The notes beneath the pieces are model-generated. The model made no database searches. It saw only the letters and a list, made by a program, of their open reading frames with translations, and was not told the origin of the DNA. The position numbers were made by a program, and so were the translations under genes. From contig NZ_CP064760.1 of NCBI RefSeq assembly GCF_015565955.1, positions 2,666,001 through 2,730,000 of the forward strand: a stretch of 64,000 nucleotides of DNA. The letters are read 5' to 3'. Of this stretch, positions 50,016-59,029 are shown one piece after another (the first letter of the stretch is position 1; each line of letters starts with the position of its first letter). The DNA comes from Microbacterium schleiferi. GTDB lineage: Bacteria > Actinomycetota > Actinomycetes > Actinomycetales > Microbacteriaceae.

Positions 50016-51113
50016 TCACAGCTCGCCGCGGAACGCTCGGTGCTGGAGGGATGCGAAGAGTTCGTCAGTCCAGCGGCGACGCGTGCCGAGCCGCTCGCGC
50101 TCCGCCTCCACGCGCTGCCGGAGATCAAGAAGGCTCGTGAGGGTCGCCGAGTCGGGTTCGGGGAGTCGGATCGATAGAGCCTCGCGCGCGTTGATATTCG
50201 CCATACCGACAATGCTCTTTGCCATCTTCCTCAGCGTCAGTTTTCCGTGACGCGAGTTGAGGTAACCGGCGACATACTCGCCGAGTTCAAGGGACTTGGG
50301 TCGCAAGCGAACGAGATAGCCGGCGAATGCGCGAGGTTCGGCTTCGCGATATACCGCCGTCTTTCCGACGAGATCTGCACTGTTCGTGCGATTGAAGAGA
50401 AGATCGCCGCGGTGAACGAGGTAGCGGGCGTGATCGGACTCATCGATATCGATGAACTTCATGTTCGTAAGGTCTATGCGGCCATCGTTGGTGACGTTCC
50501 CCATGCGCAGGATCGGAAACTGACCAGACTCGCCCGCCTTCGCAGATGTTCCGTACTGGGAGGATTCGACGAGATCCCCGACCGTCACGGACCGCCGACC
50601 AGGTGCTCCGGCGACAGAGTCGAAGAACGAATCGAGAAGTTCACGCAGCTTGCTCTCCTGGGCTCCCGCCAGCACTCGGACAGCATCGGCCTCGTCGAGG
50701 ATTGCGGCGATGCGGCGCTGCTCGGGGAGAGGCGGGAGGGGGACGCGGTAATACTTGAGGAACTTGAAGTGACGCGAGTAGCCAGCGCTTGGCACCCGAA
50801 CCGAACACATCCAATGAAACGCGAAACGCGGATCCAGGCTCGGAGCAGGCTCCAGGACCTTGACCCCGTCAGCCCCGACAACGAAGTCCTGCTCGGCGTA
50901 CTTCACTCGCCTCGTGTGGTCGCCGAACAGAATCAGAGGACGCGTAACTCTTGTTGCGAACGATTCGTCGCTCCAATATCCAGCTACATCCTCTTCGCCT
51001 TGGTCACGAACAGGAAAGAGACCTGTGGCGGCGAACTCGCTCTGCTTAATGCGGGGACTGGCCGACGTGACATCAGCGAACGCTTCGTCGAAGGGCACGG
51101 TCTCCCACGTCAC
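50016..51113 (-). CDS. hsdS: Type I restriction enzyme specificity subunit (HsdS)
   Basis: 365 residues. Two target-recognition domains with spacer helices: YRVPLPPLPEQRRIAAILDE closes the first, TVGDLVESSQYGTSAKAGES opens the second, and LRQRVEAERERLGTRRRWTD is the final spacer helix. Determines the DNA sequence recognised by the complex. ATG overlaps the hsdM stop as ATGA. Intact as read. Confidence 0.92.
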   Translation of the reverse strand: MTWETVPFDEAFADVTSASPRIKQSEFAATGLFPVRDQGEEDVAGYWSDESFATRVTRPLILFGDHTRRVKYAEQDFVVGADGVKVLEPAPSLDPRFAFHWMCSVRVPSAGYSRHFKFLKYYRVPLPPLPEQRRIAAILDEADAVRVLAGAQESKLRELLDSFFDSVAGAPGRRSVTVGDLVESSQYGTSAKAGESGQFPILRMGNVTNDGRIDLTNMKFIDIDESDHARYLVHRGDLLFNRTNSADLVGKTAVYREAEPRAFAGYLVRLRPKSLELGEYVAGYLNSRHGKLTLRKMAKSIVGMANINAREALSIRLPEPDSATLTSLLDLRQRVEAERERLGTRRRWTDELFASLQHRAFRGEL

Positions 51114-52004
51114 GCGAGCATCTCCCGGAGGCGCTTGAGGCCGTCCTGAATCTCGACCTCAAGCGCATCGAGTTCGTCGAGGATCTCCACCGGTGACCGG
51201 TGCTCGACCTCCTCGATCTCGATCTCCTTATAGCGGTTGAGGCTCAGGTCGTAGCCGTTGTCGACGATCTCTTGCTTCGGTACGAAGAAGCTCTGGTCGG
51301 TGCGCACTCGCGCGGCCTCGGCATCCAGGTTCTGCCACCGGGCCAGCACGTCGGGAAGGTCGTTCGCCTCGATGGGGGTGCGCTTGTCGTCGAGGGTCAT
51401 GCCGTCGGCGCGCACGTCGTAGAACCACACCCGGTCGGTGCCGCCCGACGAGGTCTTCGTGAACAGCAGGATGGCGGTCGAGACCCCGTGTAGGGCTTGA
51501 AGGTGCCCGACGGGAGCTTGATGACGGCATCCAGTTTGTGGTCATCGATCAGCAGCTTGCGCACCGCCTTGTGCGCGTTGCTCGACCCGAACAGCACCCC
51601 TCGGGCACGATGACCGCGGCGCGCCCACCGTTGCGCAGCATCCGGATCATGAGCACGAGGAAGAGCAGTTCGGTCTTGCGGGTCTTGACGAGCTTCTGCA
51701 GATCCTTCGAGACGGTCTCTTGATCGAGCGACCCGGCAAACGGCGGGTTGGCGAGCACGAGCGTGTAGCGGTCATCGCCCGGATGCCCCTCAGAGAGCGC
51801 GTCGGCACGCTCGATCGTCGGGTTCTCGACGCCGTGCAGCAGCATGTTCATGCTCGCGATGCGGGCCATGGCGGCATCGGAGTCGTAGCCGGTGAACATC
51901 GGCCCGTTGAAGTGGGCGCGACTGCCGGCATCCGCCCACAGCTCGGGGTGATGCTTGCGCAGGTACTCCTCGGCAGCCACGAGGAACCCCGCGGTTCCGA
52001 CGGC
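51110..52004 (-). pseudogene. hsdM: Type I restriction methyltransferase (HsdM), 5' end lost to insertion, two frameshifts as read
   Basis: Only the part after SAM motif I remains: [34 protein letters not shown] (motif IV NPPF), [19 protein letters not shown], then [20 protein letters not shown]. Two breaks would be repaired by one extra base each in CCCC at 51597-51600 and 51484-51487. Upstream of the AVGTAGF codons the sequence changes abruptly near 52004 into the recombinase element. The first 150 or so residues are nowhere in this window. This loss is real even if the frameshifts are sequence errors. Confidence 0.85.
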
Positions 52005-52061
52005 AGTTATGTGTACGTTCGGTCAGTGTCTCAACGACCCACCCGACTGCACCCCCGGAGC

Positions 52062-53477
52062 ATGATGTATCTGCGTTTCGTCGACCACCAACTCGCCCCC
52101 TCAACCGACTTCGACGCGCGCGCCAGCGACATCTACTCGCGCACCCGTTCGCTCCCCGAGGGGATGCCGATCCTTCTTGACGATCGGTGGCGGCCGGTTG
52201 AGCCGTGGTTGACGTACTTCCGGATCGTCGCAGCGTCGACAGACCCGGCGACGCTGCGCGCGTACGCATACGACGCCAGGCGGTTTGCGTCGTTCCTCGC
52301 CACGCGACAGACCGACGTGATCCATGCGTCGAGCGACGACATCGTCGCGTTCCGCGAATGGCGGCTGAGCGGCTCCGAGCGCCCGGTGTCGCCGGCGACG
52401 TGGCGACGCGACGTGGTCGTGATACGCGGGATCTATCAGCTGCTCACTCAGACCGGGCAGATCCAGCGCGAACCGTGGATCACCATCGGAAGGTCGTCGC
52501 CGCTCCGGATGCGTTGGAGGAGCGAGCCCGACATTCGGCCGCTGACGCAGGCGCAGTGGCGCACGTTCCTCGACGTCGGTCTCGGCGGACGAACCGCCGC
52601 GGGCGATCTGGACGAGAGTTGGCGGGGCACAACGAGCCTGCGTTCAAAGGCGGGCGCGCAGCTGGCCGTGACGACGGGGATGCGCCTCGGTGAGTTCTCC
52701 ACACTGCTCGACGCTGAAGTCCCGCCGCCGACGGGCACCGGCATCTCCGTCTTGCTCGAGGCGTGCGCGAAGTACCAGAAGCGTCGACGCGTCCACGTCC
52801 CCCTCACGACGCTTCGGGCGGTCGATCTCTACCGGCAGACGGAGCGCCGAGCGGTCGTCCGCGCGTCAGCTGCCTCCCTCTGGCGACGCCGCTCCGAGCT
52901 GTTCGTCGTCGACGAGATCGACGTGTCGGCAGGCATCCTGCGAGGCCGGGTGAATGGGCGGCGATCGAGATGGCGGCTGCACCAGCTGCCTCCGCACCTG
53001 CGACGAATTGCCGTCATCGAGCGGGACCACGGGATGGAGGCGCTGGGGCTGTTCGTCGGTCGAGGCGGTTTGCCGATCAGCCGCAGGCAATGGCACGCGA
53101 CGTTCGAGGCTGCAAGCGGGCGTGCTCTGAGGCTCGCTCAGGACGAGATGGGCGGTCGCCGTGCACGGATCACTCCGCACGATCTGCGCCACACTTTCGC
53201 TGTCGTGCTCCTGAAATCGCTGACCGATGTGGCGCTGGCCCGCGAGGCGGAGCGACGGGCAGGCAACGTGGGACCAGCCACGATCTCCGAGCACATCGCC
53301 ATCAACCCGCGACTTACAGTGCAGCGGCTGCTGGGGCACTCGAACCCGGCGACGACCATGGTCTACCTGCGCTACATCGAGGACACCGATGCGCTCATCC
53401 AGGACGTATTCGAGAGCTGGAGCGACGAGGGCATGACATACGCGGACGCAGTCCTCGCTGATCGGAACGTCGCGTGA
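52062..53477 (+). CDS. Tyrosine recombinase 1 of a trio
   Basis: 471 residues. SAM-like N-terminal core-binding part (TLRAYAYDARRFASFLATRQ). Catalytic residues visible: Arg in TTGMRLGEFSTLL, HDLRHTFAVVLL (H-x-x-R), LLGHSNPATTMVYLRYIE with the His and the Tyr nucleophile. GGAG site before ATG 52062. The frame stays open upstream through hsdM but the homology begins here. Fully competent by motif. Confidence 0.88.
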   Translation: MMYLRFVDHQLAPSTDFDARASDIYSRTRSLPEGMPILLDDRWRPVEPWLTYFRIVAASTDPATLRAYAYDARRFASFLATRQTDVIHASSDDIVAFREWRLSGSERPVSPATWRRDVVVIRGIYQLLTQTGQIQREPWITIGRSSPLRMRWRSEPDIRPLTQAQWRTFLDVGLGGRTAAGDLDESWRGTTSLRSKAGAQLAVTTGMRLGEFSTLLDAEVPPPTGTGISVLLEACAKYQKRRRVHVPLTTLRAVDLYRQTERRAVVRASAASLWRRRSELFVVDEIDVSAGILRGRVNGRRSRWRLHQLPPHLRRIAVIERDHGMEALGLFVGRGGLPISRRQWHATFEAASGRALRLAQDEMGGRRARITPHDLRHTFAVVLLKSLTDVALAREAERRAGNVGPATISEHIAINPRLTVQRLLGHSNPATTMVYLRYIEDTDALIQDVFESWSDEGMTYADAVLADRNVA

Positions 53478-55288
53478 CGAACATCGACCTCACCCCGCGG
53501 CAGATGCTGTTCGTTCTTCCGACCGCGAACGTCGATGGAACACTCGCCCCGCTCGACTTCGCACACCCCGTCCTTGCGGCTGAGCTCGCGGACGCGCTGA
53601 TCGACATGCGTCGAGCCATGGGTCACACCGACGGCACCGCGTATCAGTACCGCCGGGCGCTGATGAGCCTTCTGCGCGGTCTACCTGACGCTTGCCCGCG
53701 AACTGTGAGTCTCGCAACGCCGGGACTCGCCCTCATCGACGCGTTGCACGCGTGGGAATCCGCGTTGGCCGGCAACTACCCGCCAGAGAGCGCGATCCCG
53801 TACAAGTACGGCAGACAGATCCGCGCTCTCGTCCGCGTCCACGCAGCGAACGGTCGTGACGTCAGCGACGCCACGCTCCGTTGGGCGCAGGCGCACGTGC
53901 TGCACCAGGGCGGCGACTCCACGCCGCTCGATGAGTTCTCGAACGCGGAGCGACTCGCGATTCGCAACGCCTGCCGCGCCCGAATCCGCGAATTGGAGGC
54001 TCGTCTGGCAGTCGGACGTCGGCTGCTCGCCAGCGCAGACGATCCCCGAAGCACAGGGTGGGAACGAAGCGCCGATGTCCTGTGGGGCATTCGCCATCTC
54101 GGACGACGTCCCGGAGCATCGATCGAGGCTGATGTCCTCCGCGCGTGCGCATCGGGTGTGCTCGACGACCTCCACGACGACTTCGCGCTCGAACAGTCAC
54201 CGGTCCGCGCCAATGCCGGCCGGATCACGCGACGACTACTGACCCACCTCTATCCGTCCAGCGAGGACCTCGTTGCGTTTCGCACACTCCTGCAGTTGGA
54301 GAGTGGTGCGGCGCCGGAAGAGTGGTCGGACGTTCGACTCACAGACATCGAGCACACGACAGACTCGGTCCGCGTACGGCTCCACAAGGCGCGAGCCCAC
54401 CGAACTCGAACCGTGCGATGCGCGATCACCGGGTCTCGCGATGGCACCGGGTGGAGAGCAGGGGATCTCATACTTCGCCTGATCGCTGTCACCGAGGCAG
54501 CTCGGGAGGAGGCAAAGGAGGTGGGCGGCTCCGACGCGGACGCCTTGTTCATCACCGTGCAGCGCACCGCGTCCAGGCATCTCGTCGCGCGCCAGGAGTC
54601 ATTCTCGCGCCGCCCCTTCACGTCGCTTCTGATGGCGATCTCGCCCGAGATATCAAAGCCATACGATTCCCGCCGGCTACGCAAGACAGTGAAGAGTGTT
54701 CGTGCAGCAGTGCTCCGCAGCGCTGACGCCGCGGCGGGAGACGACCACAGCATCGCTGTCTACCAACGCCATTACGCGCAGTCGACAACCGTGCATGTTC
54801 TGGCCGGCAACGCAGTCAACGCGGCGCAGAGTCAGGTGTTCGATCGAGTACGAGGGCCGGTCTTCGTTCGTGCTGCGGCCAGCACCGTCGACGACGCAGC
54901 AGGCGACCTGGGTGCTGCCGCAGCCGCCGAGTTGGCCTCGAGCGCCACTGACCAGGGAATCAACGTGACTCAGTGCACGTCACCGTACGAATCGCCCTTC
55001 ACGCCGGCGGGGCGGCTCTGCGAGCATCGGCCATCGATGTGCTTCGCGTGCCCGAACGCGATCGTGTTCGCAGATCACCTGCCGCGAGTCCTCGCGTACC
55101 GAGAGATTCTCCGCGGTCACGAGAACGAGATGCCCCCGGCCCAGTTCGCGGCGGTACACGGTCAGCAGTTGGTCAACGTCGAACGCATCCTCCACGAGTT
55201 CTCCCCGACGGAGATCGAGAACGCGCGGACGGCGTGCGAGACCGCCTCTGTCCATGTGCCGCTCACCCAGAGAGGAGTCCACCTGTGA
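53474..55288 (+). CDS. Tyrosine recombinase 2 of a trio (TnpB-like)
   Basis: 604 residues. A diverged integrase: DSRRLRKTVKSVRA stands at the HxxR box and YQRHYAQSTTVHVLAGNAV at the late active-site region. C-terminal Cys cluster (GRLCEHRPSMCFACPNAIVF) as in large Tn554-type recombinases. GTG overlaps the preceding stop. Whether it is active or a partner of the first protein cannot be told. Confidence 0.8.
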   Translation: MTNIDLTPRQMLFVLPTANVDGTLAPLDFAHPVLAAELADALIDMRRAMGHTDGTAYQYRRALMSLLRGLPDACPRTVSLATPGLALIDALHAWESALAGNYPPESAIPYKYGRQIRALVRVHAANGRDVSDATLRWAQAHVLHQGGDSTPLDEFSNAERLAIRNACRARIRELEARLAVGRRLLASADDPRSTGWERSADVLWGIRHLGRRPGASIEADVLRACASGVLDDLHDDFALEQSPVRANAGRITRRLLTHLYPSSEDLVAFRTLLQLESGAAPEEWSDVRLTDIEHTTDSVRVRLHKARAHRTRTVRCAITGSRDGTGWRAGDLILRLIAVTEAAREEAKEVGGSDADALFITVQRTASRHLVARQESFSRRPFTSLLMAISPEISKPYDSRRLRKTVKSVRAAVLRSADAAAGDDHSIAVYQRHYAQSTTVHVLAGNAVNAAQSQVFDRVRGPVFVRAAASTVDDAAGDLGAAAAAELASSATDQGINVTQCTSPYESPFTPAGRLCEHRPSMCFACPNAIVFADHLPRVLAYREILRGHENEMPPAQFAAVHGQQLVNVERILHEFSPTEIENARTACETASVHVPLTQRGVHL

Positions 55289-57390
55289 GCGTCGATCGCG
55301 AGTACTCTGCCGAGCCGGTGTCGCTGTTCGCGAGCGACTACTGGGCGAGCGACACGGCGGTCATCTCAGATCGACACCTCGAACATGACTTCCCCATCCC
55401 CTTCTTCGGAGATGAGGATCGCTGGGACCTCAGCGCCCTGGGGTGGAACCCTGCTGCGGGCCGCCATTCCGCGGTGCTGTTGTTCGACTCGTTCATCGGT
55501 GAGTGGAACCTTCGTGCTCGCGAACTCGCAATGGCACTTCTCAACCCTGTGCATCCCGTGCTGCGCGGGCAGATGATCTATCTGCGAGCAACGCCCGCCC
55601 ATGTGAAGACGATCCGTTCCAAGCTCGAGGGCCTGAAGCGGTTCGCCGCGTGGTACGCCGACAACCTCCCTGACACTCCACTCCGTGATCTCCATCAGTC
55701 GCACCTCGACGGCTTCCTCACTGAGGTCAAGACGATGGGGATCCCCTCCAGAACGCGACAAGCAGTCGATGCTGTTCGCGAACTGCACACCTACGCGGCA
55801 GTCCTCTCTGGCGGAGGCATCCCATTCCGTCCATGGGGAGATCTCCACACGATCGCGCTCAGCGGGCAGAAGTCCAGCGCCGAGCTGAGCACGCCGGTGA
55901 TTCCACCGCAGGTGTGGTGGCCGCTCCTGCGGGCGTGTTGGCAGTACATCAACGTGTTCTCGCACGACATCTTTGCGGCCGCCGCGGAATGGTCGGCGCT
56001 CGACCGCCCCAAAGCCGAGCGCGTGAAGGTACGACACCCCGAGGACACGCTCGCGCGATGGATCGTAACGCCCGGAAATCGGGTGCCCCTGCATCGGATG
56101 ACGTACGGCAGATTCCGCGAGGGCGAGATCCACTGGACACTTCTTTCCTTGCTCGTCTCCGATGGGCACAGCAAGCAGATGTTCTCCGAGTTGGACCGTC
56201 CTGACGTCCTCCGCCGACGTCAGGACATCGTCGACGCGATCGGCTCCGGCACGCTCGCGACCGCGCGCGGTGGGCTCGCCACAAAAGCGACGGCGATCGA
56301 ACGCGCCGATGGATCCGTCGGTCCGTGGATCGACGGATTCGACCCGGCGACGATCCGAGTCCAACTGAAGCTCCTCCGCAACGCGTGCTACGTCTTCTGC
56401 GCGGCTCTCACGATGATGCGCGACTCGGAACTGCTGAGCATCAAGAAGGGAGCGCTCACCACTTCGTACGGGGCGCCCGCCGTCACCTCCCAGCTCCGGA
56501 AGGGTCGGCGTGGGACCCAGCGACGCAACTGGTGGATCATCGAACCCGTTGCGCAAGCAATCGCCGTCGCGGAACGACTTGCTCTCGGCGACGACGTCTT
56601 CAGCTCTGTTCGACGTGAACATCGAGCGCACGACGGAGCAGGTCGGTTCGATCGTCACAGCGAGCTGAAGCAGTTCATCTCTCAGCTCAATGGTCAATCC
56701 GCGGATGCCGGTCTCGAACCGATCCCCGCGTTCCAGCTTGCACCGCACATGTTCCGGCGGACGATGGCCGTGATCACCGCGCAACAGCCAGACGGCGAGA
56801 TCGCCCTCGGCATCCAGCTCAAGCACGCAGCGCGACGCGCCGTCGCGAACGGCACGACCTCCGGGTACGCGAGCGAGACGCCGGAGTGGGCCGCGGAGTT
56901 CGAGCATGAGCTTCAGGAAGCTGTCGCGTCACGGTTGGTCGGCGCCTGGTCTTCTCACCAAGACCACGAGATGAGGCTCGCAGGCGCAGGCGCACAGCGC
57001 TTCCGAGACGAGCTCGAGAAGGTCGAGGCCGTCGCAAGCAACGAGGTCAAAGTCGGCGACGAGCGCACACTGCGCGCACTCCTGCGCGATCGCTTCAGCA
57101 CGCTCCGATGGGGAACCGTCAACCACTGCCTCGGCATCCCTGAGCAGGCGGCGTGCTTGAAGGGGCTGCCCGCCGAAGCGGCCGCAGGAGGCGTCATGCC
57201 TAATCGCTGCCAACCCACCGCCTGCGGCAATTCCGTCGTCACCGAGGAGCACGCGCCGATCTGGATCGCGGAGGAACGCGACCTCGTCGCGAAGCTGCGC
57301 GACCGAAAGATGGCACCACACAATCGCGAACAACTCGAGACAGAACTTGAAGACGTTCGCCGTATCACGAGGAAGTTCACGGATGCCTGA
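55285..57390 (+). CDS. Tyrosine recombinase 3 of a trio
   Basis: 701 residues. Core-binding part KRFAAWYADNLPDTPLRDLH. Catalytic segments: TMMRDSELLSIKKG (Arg I), LAPHMFRRTMAVITAQ (H-x-x-R), GIQLKHAARRAVANGTTSGY (late His and a candidate Tyr). C-terminal Cys/His residues (VNHCLGIPEQAACLKGL, NRCQPTACGN). GTG 55285 overlaps the second recombinase. Confidence 0.82.
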   Translation: MSVDREYSAEPVSLFASDYWASDTAVISDRHLEHDFPIPFFGDEDRWDLSALGWNPAAGRHSAVLLFDSFIGEWNLRARELAMALLNPVHPVLRGQMIYLRATPAHVKTIRSKLEGLKRFAAWYADNLPDTPLRDLHQSHLDGFLTEVKTMGIPSRTRQAVDAVRELHTYAAVLSGGGIPFRPWGDLHTIALSGQKSSAELSTPVIPPQVWWPLLRACWQYINVFSHDIFAAAAEWSALDRPKAERVKVRHPEDTLARWIVTPGNRVPLHRMTYGRFREGEIHWTLLSLLVSDGHSKQMFSELDRPDVLRRRQDIVDAIGSGTLATARGGLATKATAIERADGSVGPWIDGFDPATIRVQLKLLRNACYVFCAALTMMRDSELLSIKKGALTTSYGAPAVTSQLRKGRRGTQRRNWWIIEPVAQAIAVAERLALGDDVFSSVRREHRAHDGAGRFDRHSELKQFISQLNGQSADAGLEPIPAFQLAPHMFRRTMAVITAQQPDGEIALGIQLKHAARRAVANGTTSGYASETPEWAAEFEHELQEAVASRLVGAWSSHQDHEMRLAGAGAQRFRDELEKVEAVASNEVKVGDERTLRALLRDRFSTLRWGTVNHCLGIPEQAACLKGLPAEAAAGGVMPNRCQPTACGNSVVTEEHAPIWIAEERDLVAKLRDRKMAPHNREQLETELEDVRRITRKFTDA

Positions 57391-57799
57391 GATCTCTGCC
57401 GCGACCGAACGCCGACTGCGCGACGCGATGGAGCGCCTGCTCACCGGCGCGGCGATCCGCACCGACGGACGCCTCATCAAGGAGAACCTCTATCGCGAAG
57501 CTGGCGTCAGCCGCGCCACCATGAACCGTGCGACTGCGGTCATGGATGAGTGGGCACGTCGCGTCGACGGGTCCCAGCCGCGAGATCGTGAGATCGAGTC
57601 GTTGCGAAGCTCGCTGGCCGATCGTGCAGCCCAGATCAAACAGCTCCGCGAGCGAGTGAGCAGCCTCGAAGCACAGCTGACGATCGCCGCGACCGCCATC
57701 GCCGAGCTGCACGTCGAGAACCAGTTGCTGCGTGGCGATGACCCGAGCCACAACGTCACTCCGATGAAGCGCCCGAACGCGGACTCACGCCGGGGATGA
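57383..57799 (+). CDS. TnpC/KfrA-like coiled-coil DNA-binding protein
   Basis: 138 residues. N-terminal helix-turn-helix (GRLIKENLYREAGVSRATMN), C-terminal leucine-rich coiled coil (RDREIESLRSSLADRAAQIK, QLRERVSSLEAQLTIAATAI). In Tn554-type elements the third gene, tnpC, is a small accessory protein that affects orientation and frequency of transposition. Overlaps the last recombinase by 8 bases. Confidence 0.75.
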   Translation: MPEISAATERRLRDAMERLLTGAAIRTDGRLIKENLYREAGVSRATMNRATAVMDEWARRVDGSQPRDREIESLRSSLADRAAQIKQLRERVSSLEAQLTIAATAIAELHVENQLLRGDDPSHNVTPMKRPNADSRRG

Positions 57800-57820
57800 C
57801 GGGCGCTGCTGCTGCTCGTG

Positions 57821-58462
57821 TCATCGCCACTTCGGAGGTCGGGTGTACGTGGTCGCGCCGACGGTGAAGCTCTCGGGCAGAAGAGCCTGGCGGATCTTGT
57901 CGCGACCGATCTGCGACGACGCGGGCATCAGCTGCTTGAGTTCGCTCGAGAACCGCTTGGGTGGGAAGGCGGCGCCGATGAACATGTGCGGGCGGAATTG
58001 TTTGGCCGCCCTGACCGCGGGCGCAAGATCGCTGTCGGCGCTGATGATCAGTGCCGAGTCCATCGCGTTCGCAGCGGCGTCGCCCACAAGAGCAACGGCG
58101 ATGTTGACGTCGGTCTCCTTCTCCTCGTGCACCGTACGCGTTGCGCGACAGTTGAAGCACGTCACGGTCTTCGCTTGATATCGGCCCTGCGTGACGCTGA
58201 AGACGTTGGTGTGACGCGCAGCGACGGCTGCCTGATGGTAGGCCTGACGACTGGCCGCGCCCGCATCGCCCAGCACAGGTGCGGTGAAGTACTTCACCGC
58301 GACGATGTGGCTGCGTGGGCGCAGGCTCTGCGCGAGTGCGACGAAGTCGATCCAGAGCGTCGAGCGTCCGAACTTGTCGTGCATGCCGTGATAGAAGTTG
58401 AAGCCGTCGATGTAGACGATGAGGCGCTCGTGCGGCGGTCCAGGAACGGGTGAGGCTGACAA
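57821..58462 (-). CDS. NYN-domain (LabA/DUF88-type) nuclease
   Basis: 213 residues. PIN-like NYN fold: LIVYIDGFNFYHGMHDKFG (first Asp), EKETDVNIAVALVGDA (second Asp), ALIISADSDLAPAVRAAKQF (SxDSD). A CFNCR pair around residue 103 sits just before the second catalytic strand and could bind zinc. Likely an RNase or DNase. Convergent with the TnpC-like gene, 21 bases apart. Confidence 0.85.
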   Translation of the reverse strand: MSASPVPGPPHERLIVYIDGFNFYHGMHDKFGRSTLWIDFVALAQSLRPRSHIVAVKYFTAPVLGDAGAASRQAYHQAAVAARHTNVFSVTQGRYQAKTVTCFNCRATRTVHEEKETDVNIAVALVGDAAANAMDSALIISADSDLAPAVRAAKQFRPHMFIGAAFPPKRFSSELKQLMPASSQIGRDKIRQALLPESFTVGATTYTRPPKWR

Positions 58463-58564
58463 CAGACGACTCCAAATCGGTGCACGAGGTGATCACCTTC
58501 CTACCAGCGATCGTGTGTATAGTGTGGATACACCCCGCCCGGTTGTTCATCCCAACCGTGGCCC

Positions 58565-58592
58565 GACGCCCTCCCTCGTGGAGGGCGTCTTT
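58565..58592 (+). terminator. Hairpin-TTT in the leader of the XRE gene
   Basis: 10-bp perfect stem GACGCCCTCC / GGAGGGCGTC, 5-base loop, TTT. It lies between a likely promoter and the XRE start, with no plus-strand gene upstream to terminate. Confidence 0.6.
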
Positions 58593-58624
58593 GTGTCCGA
58601 GCCGGGTTGTCGAGCCATCGAGAT

Positions 58625-58643
58625 TGCCATACAGATTAGGCCT
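58625..58643 (+). repeat. 19-bp inverted repeat, left arm
   Basis: TGCCATACAGATTAGGCCT, the exact reverse complement of 59000-59018. Lies 32 bases before the XRE start. Confidence 0.88.
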
Positions 58644-58675
58644 TACTGCAGAGGCCTACTCGTGACGCTTGATGG

Positions 58676-58957
58676 GTGCCTTCCCCCGCGACCTCGCCTG
58701 ATGCGTGGGACCACTACGCTCGCGAGCTCGGCCAGAACATCCAGCGGGAACGAGCGCGTGTCGGATACAGCCAGGACCGTGTGGCGTACGAGTCCAACCT
58801 GAGCCGCTACACGTACCAGAAGCTCGAGAAGGGTGAGTCGAAGCCCGGAACTCCCGCGAATCCGACCGTCAAGACTCTGCTGGCGGTAGCTCAGGTGCTC
58901 GACGTTCAGCTCACCGACCTCTTGCCCAGCGTGACGCCCGACCTCACGATCCGCTGA
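58676..58957 (+). CDS. XRE-family HTH regulator
   Basis: 93 residues. HTH: LGQNIQRERARVGYSQDRVA, YESNLSRYTYQKLEKGESKP, then TVKTLLAVAQVLDVQLTDLL. Probably represses its own and a neighbouring promoter through the flanking inverted repeats. GTG at 58676. Confidence 0.85.
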   Translation: MPSPATSPDAWDHYARELGQNIQRERARVGYSQDRVAYESNLSRYTYQKLEKGESKPGTPANPTVKTLLAVAQVLDVQLTDLLPSVTPDLTIR

Positions 58958-58999
58958 GGCACTTCGGCGTTGCGGGTGACAGCCCGCGACTACCAGGAG

Positions 59000-59018
59000 A
59001 GGCCTAATCTGTATGGCA
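59000..59018 (-). repeat. 19-bp inverted repeat, right arm
   Basis: AGGCCTAATCTGTATGGCA, reverse complement of the left arm, ending 11 bases before the next gene's start. Confidence 0.88.
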
Positions 59019-59029
59019 TTCTGCACTGT

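Larger units (their letters stand above)
52005..57799 (+). mobile_element. Three-recombinase mobile element (RIT/Tn554-like) in hsdM
   Basis: Three tyrosine recombinases in a row, each starting at the GTGA overlap of the last, plus a TnpC-like gene. The left end is the hsdM junction at about 52004. The right end is not certain: I give the end of the last core gene. I found no clear terminal inverted repeat. The genes to 60.9 kb or beyond may be cargo. Confidence 0.65.
58463..58675. promoter_or_regulatory. Divergent regulatory region between NYN and XRE genes
   Basis: Contains GTGTAT-N7-ATACAC (58515-58533), a terminator-like hairpin GACGCCCTCC/GGAGGGCGTC followed by TTT (58565-58592), and one arm of a 19-bp inverted repeat (58625-58643). 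A leader attenuator and an operator for the XRE protein are both possible. Confidence 0.55.

Noticed and set aside
51720..52061. N-terminal extension of recombinase 1 through the hsdM remnant
   Set aside because: The open frame there is antisense to conserved hsdM codons. Recombinase-like text begins at the ATG 52062 with its own ribosome site.
52005..57820. Terminal inverted repeats of the recombinase element
   Set aside because: I compared the first 60 bases after the hsdM junction with sequence beyond the TnpC-like gene and saw no convincing match. The right end may be farther away.
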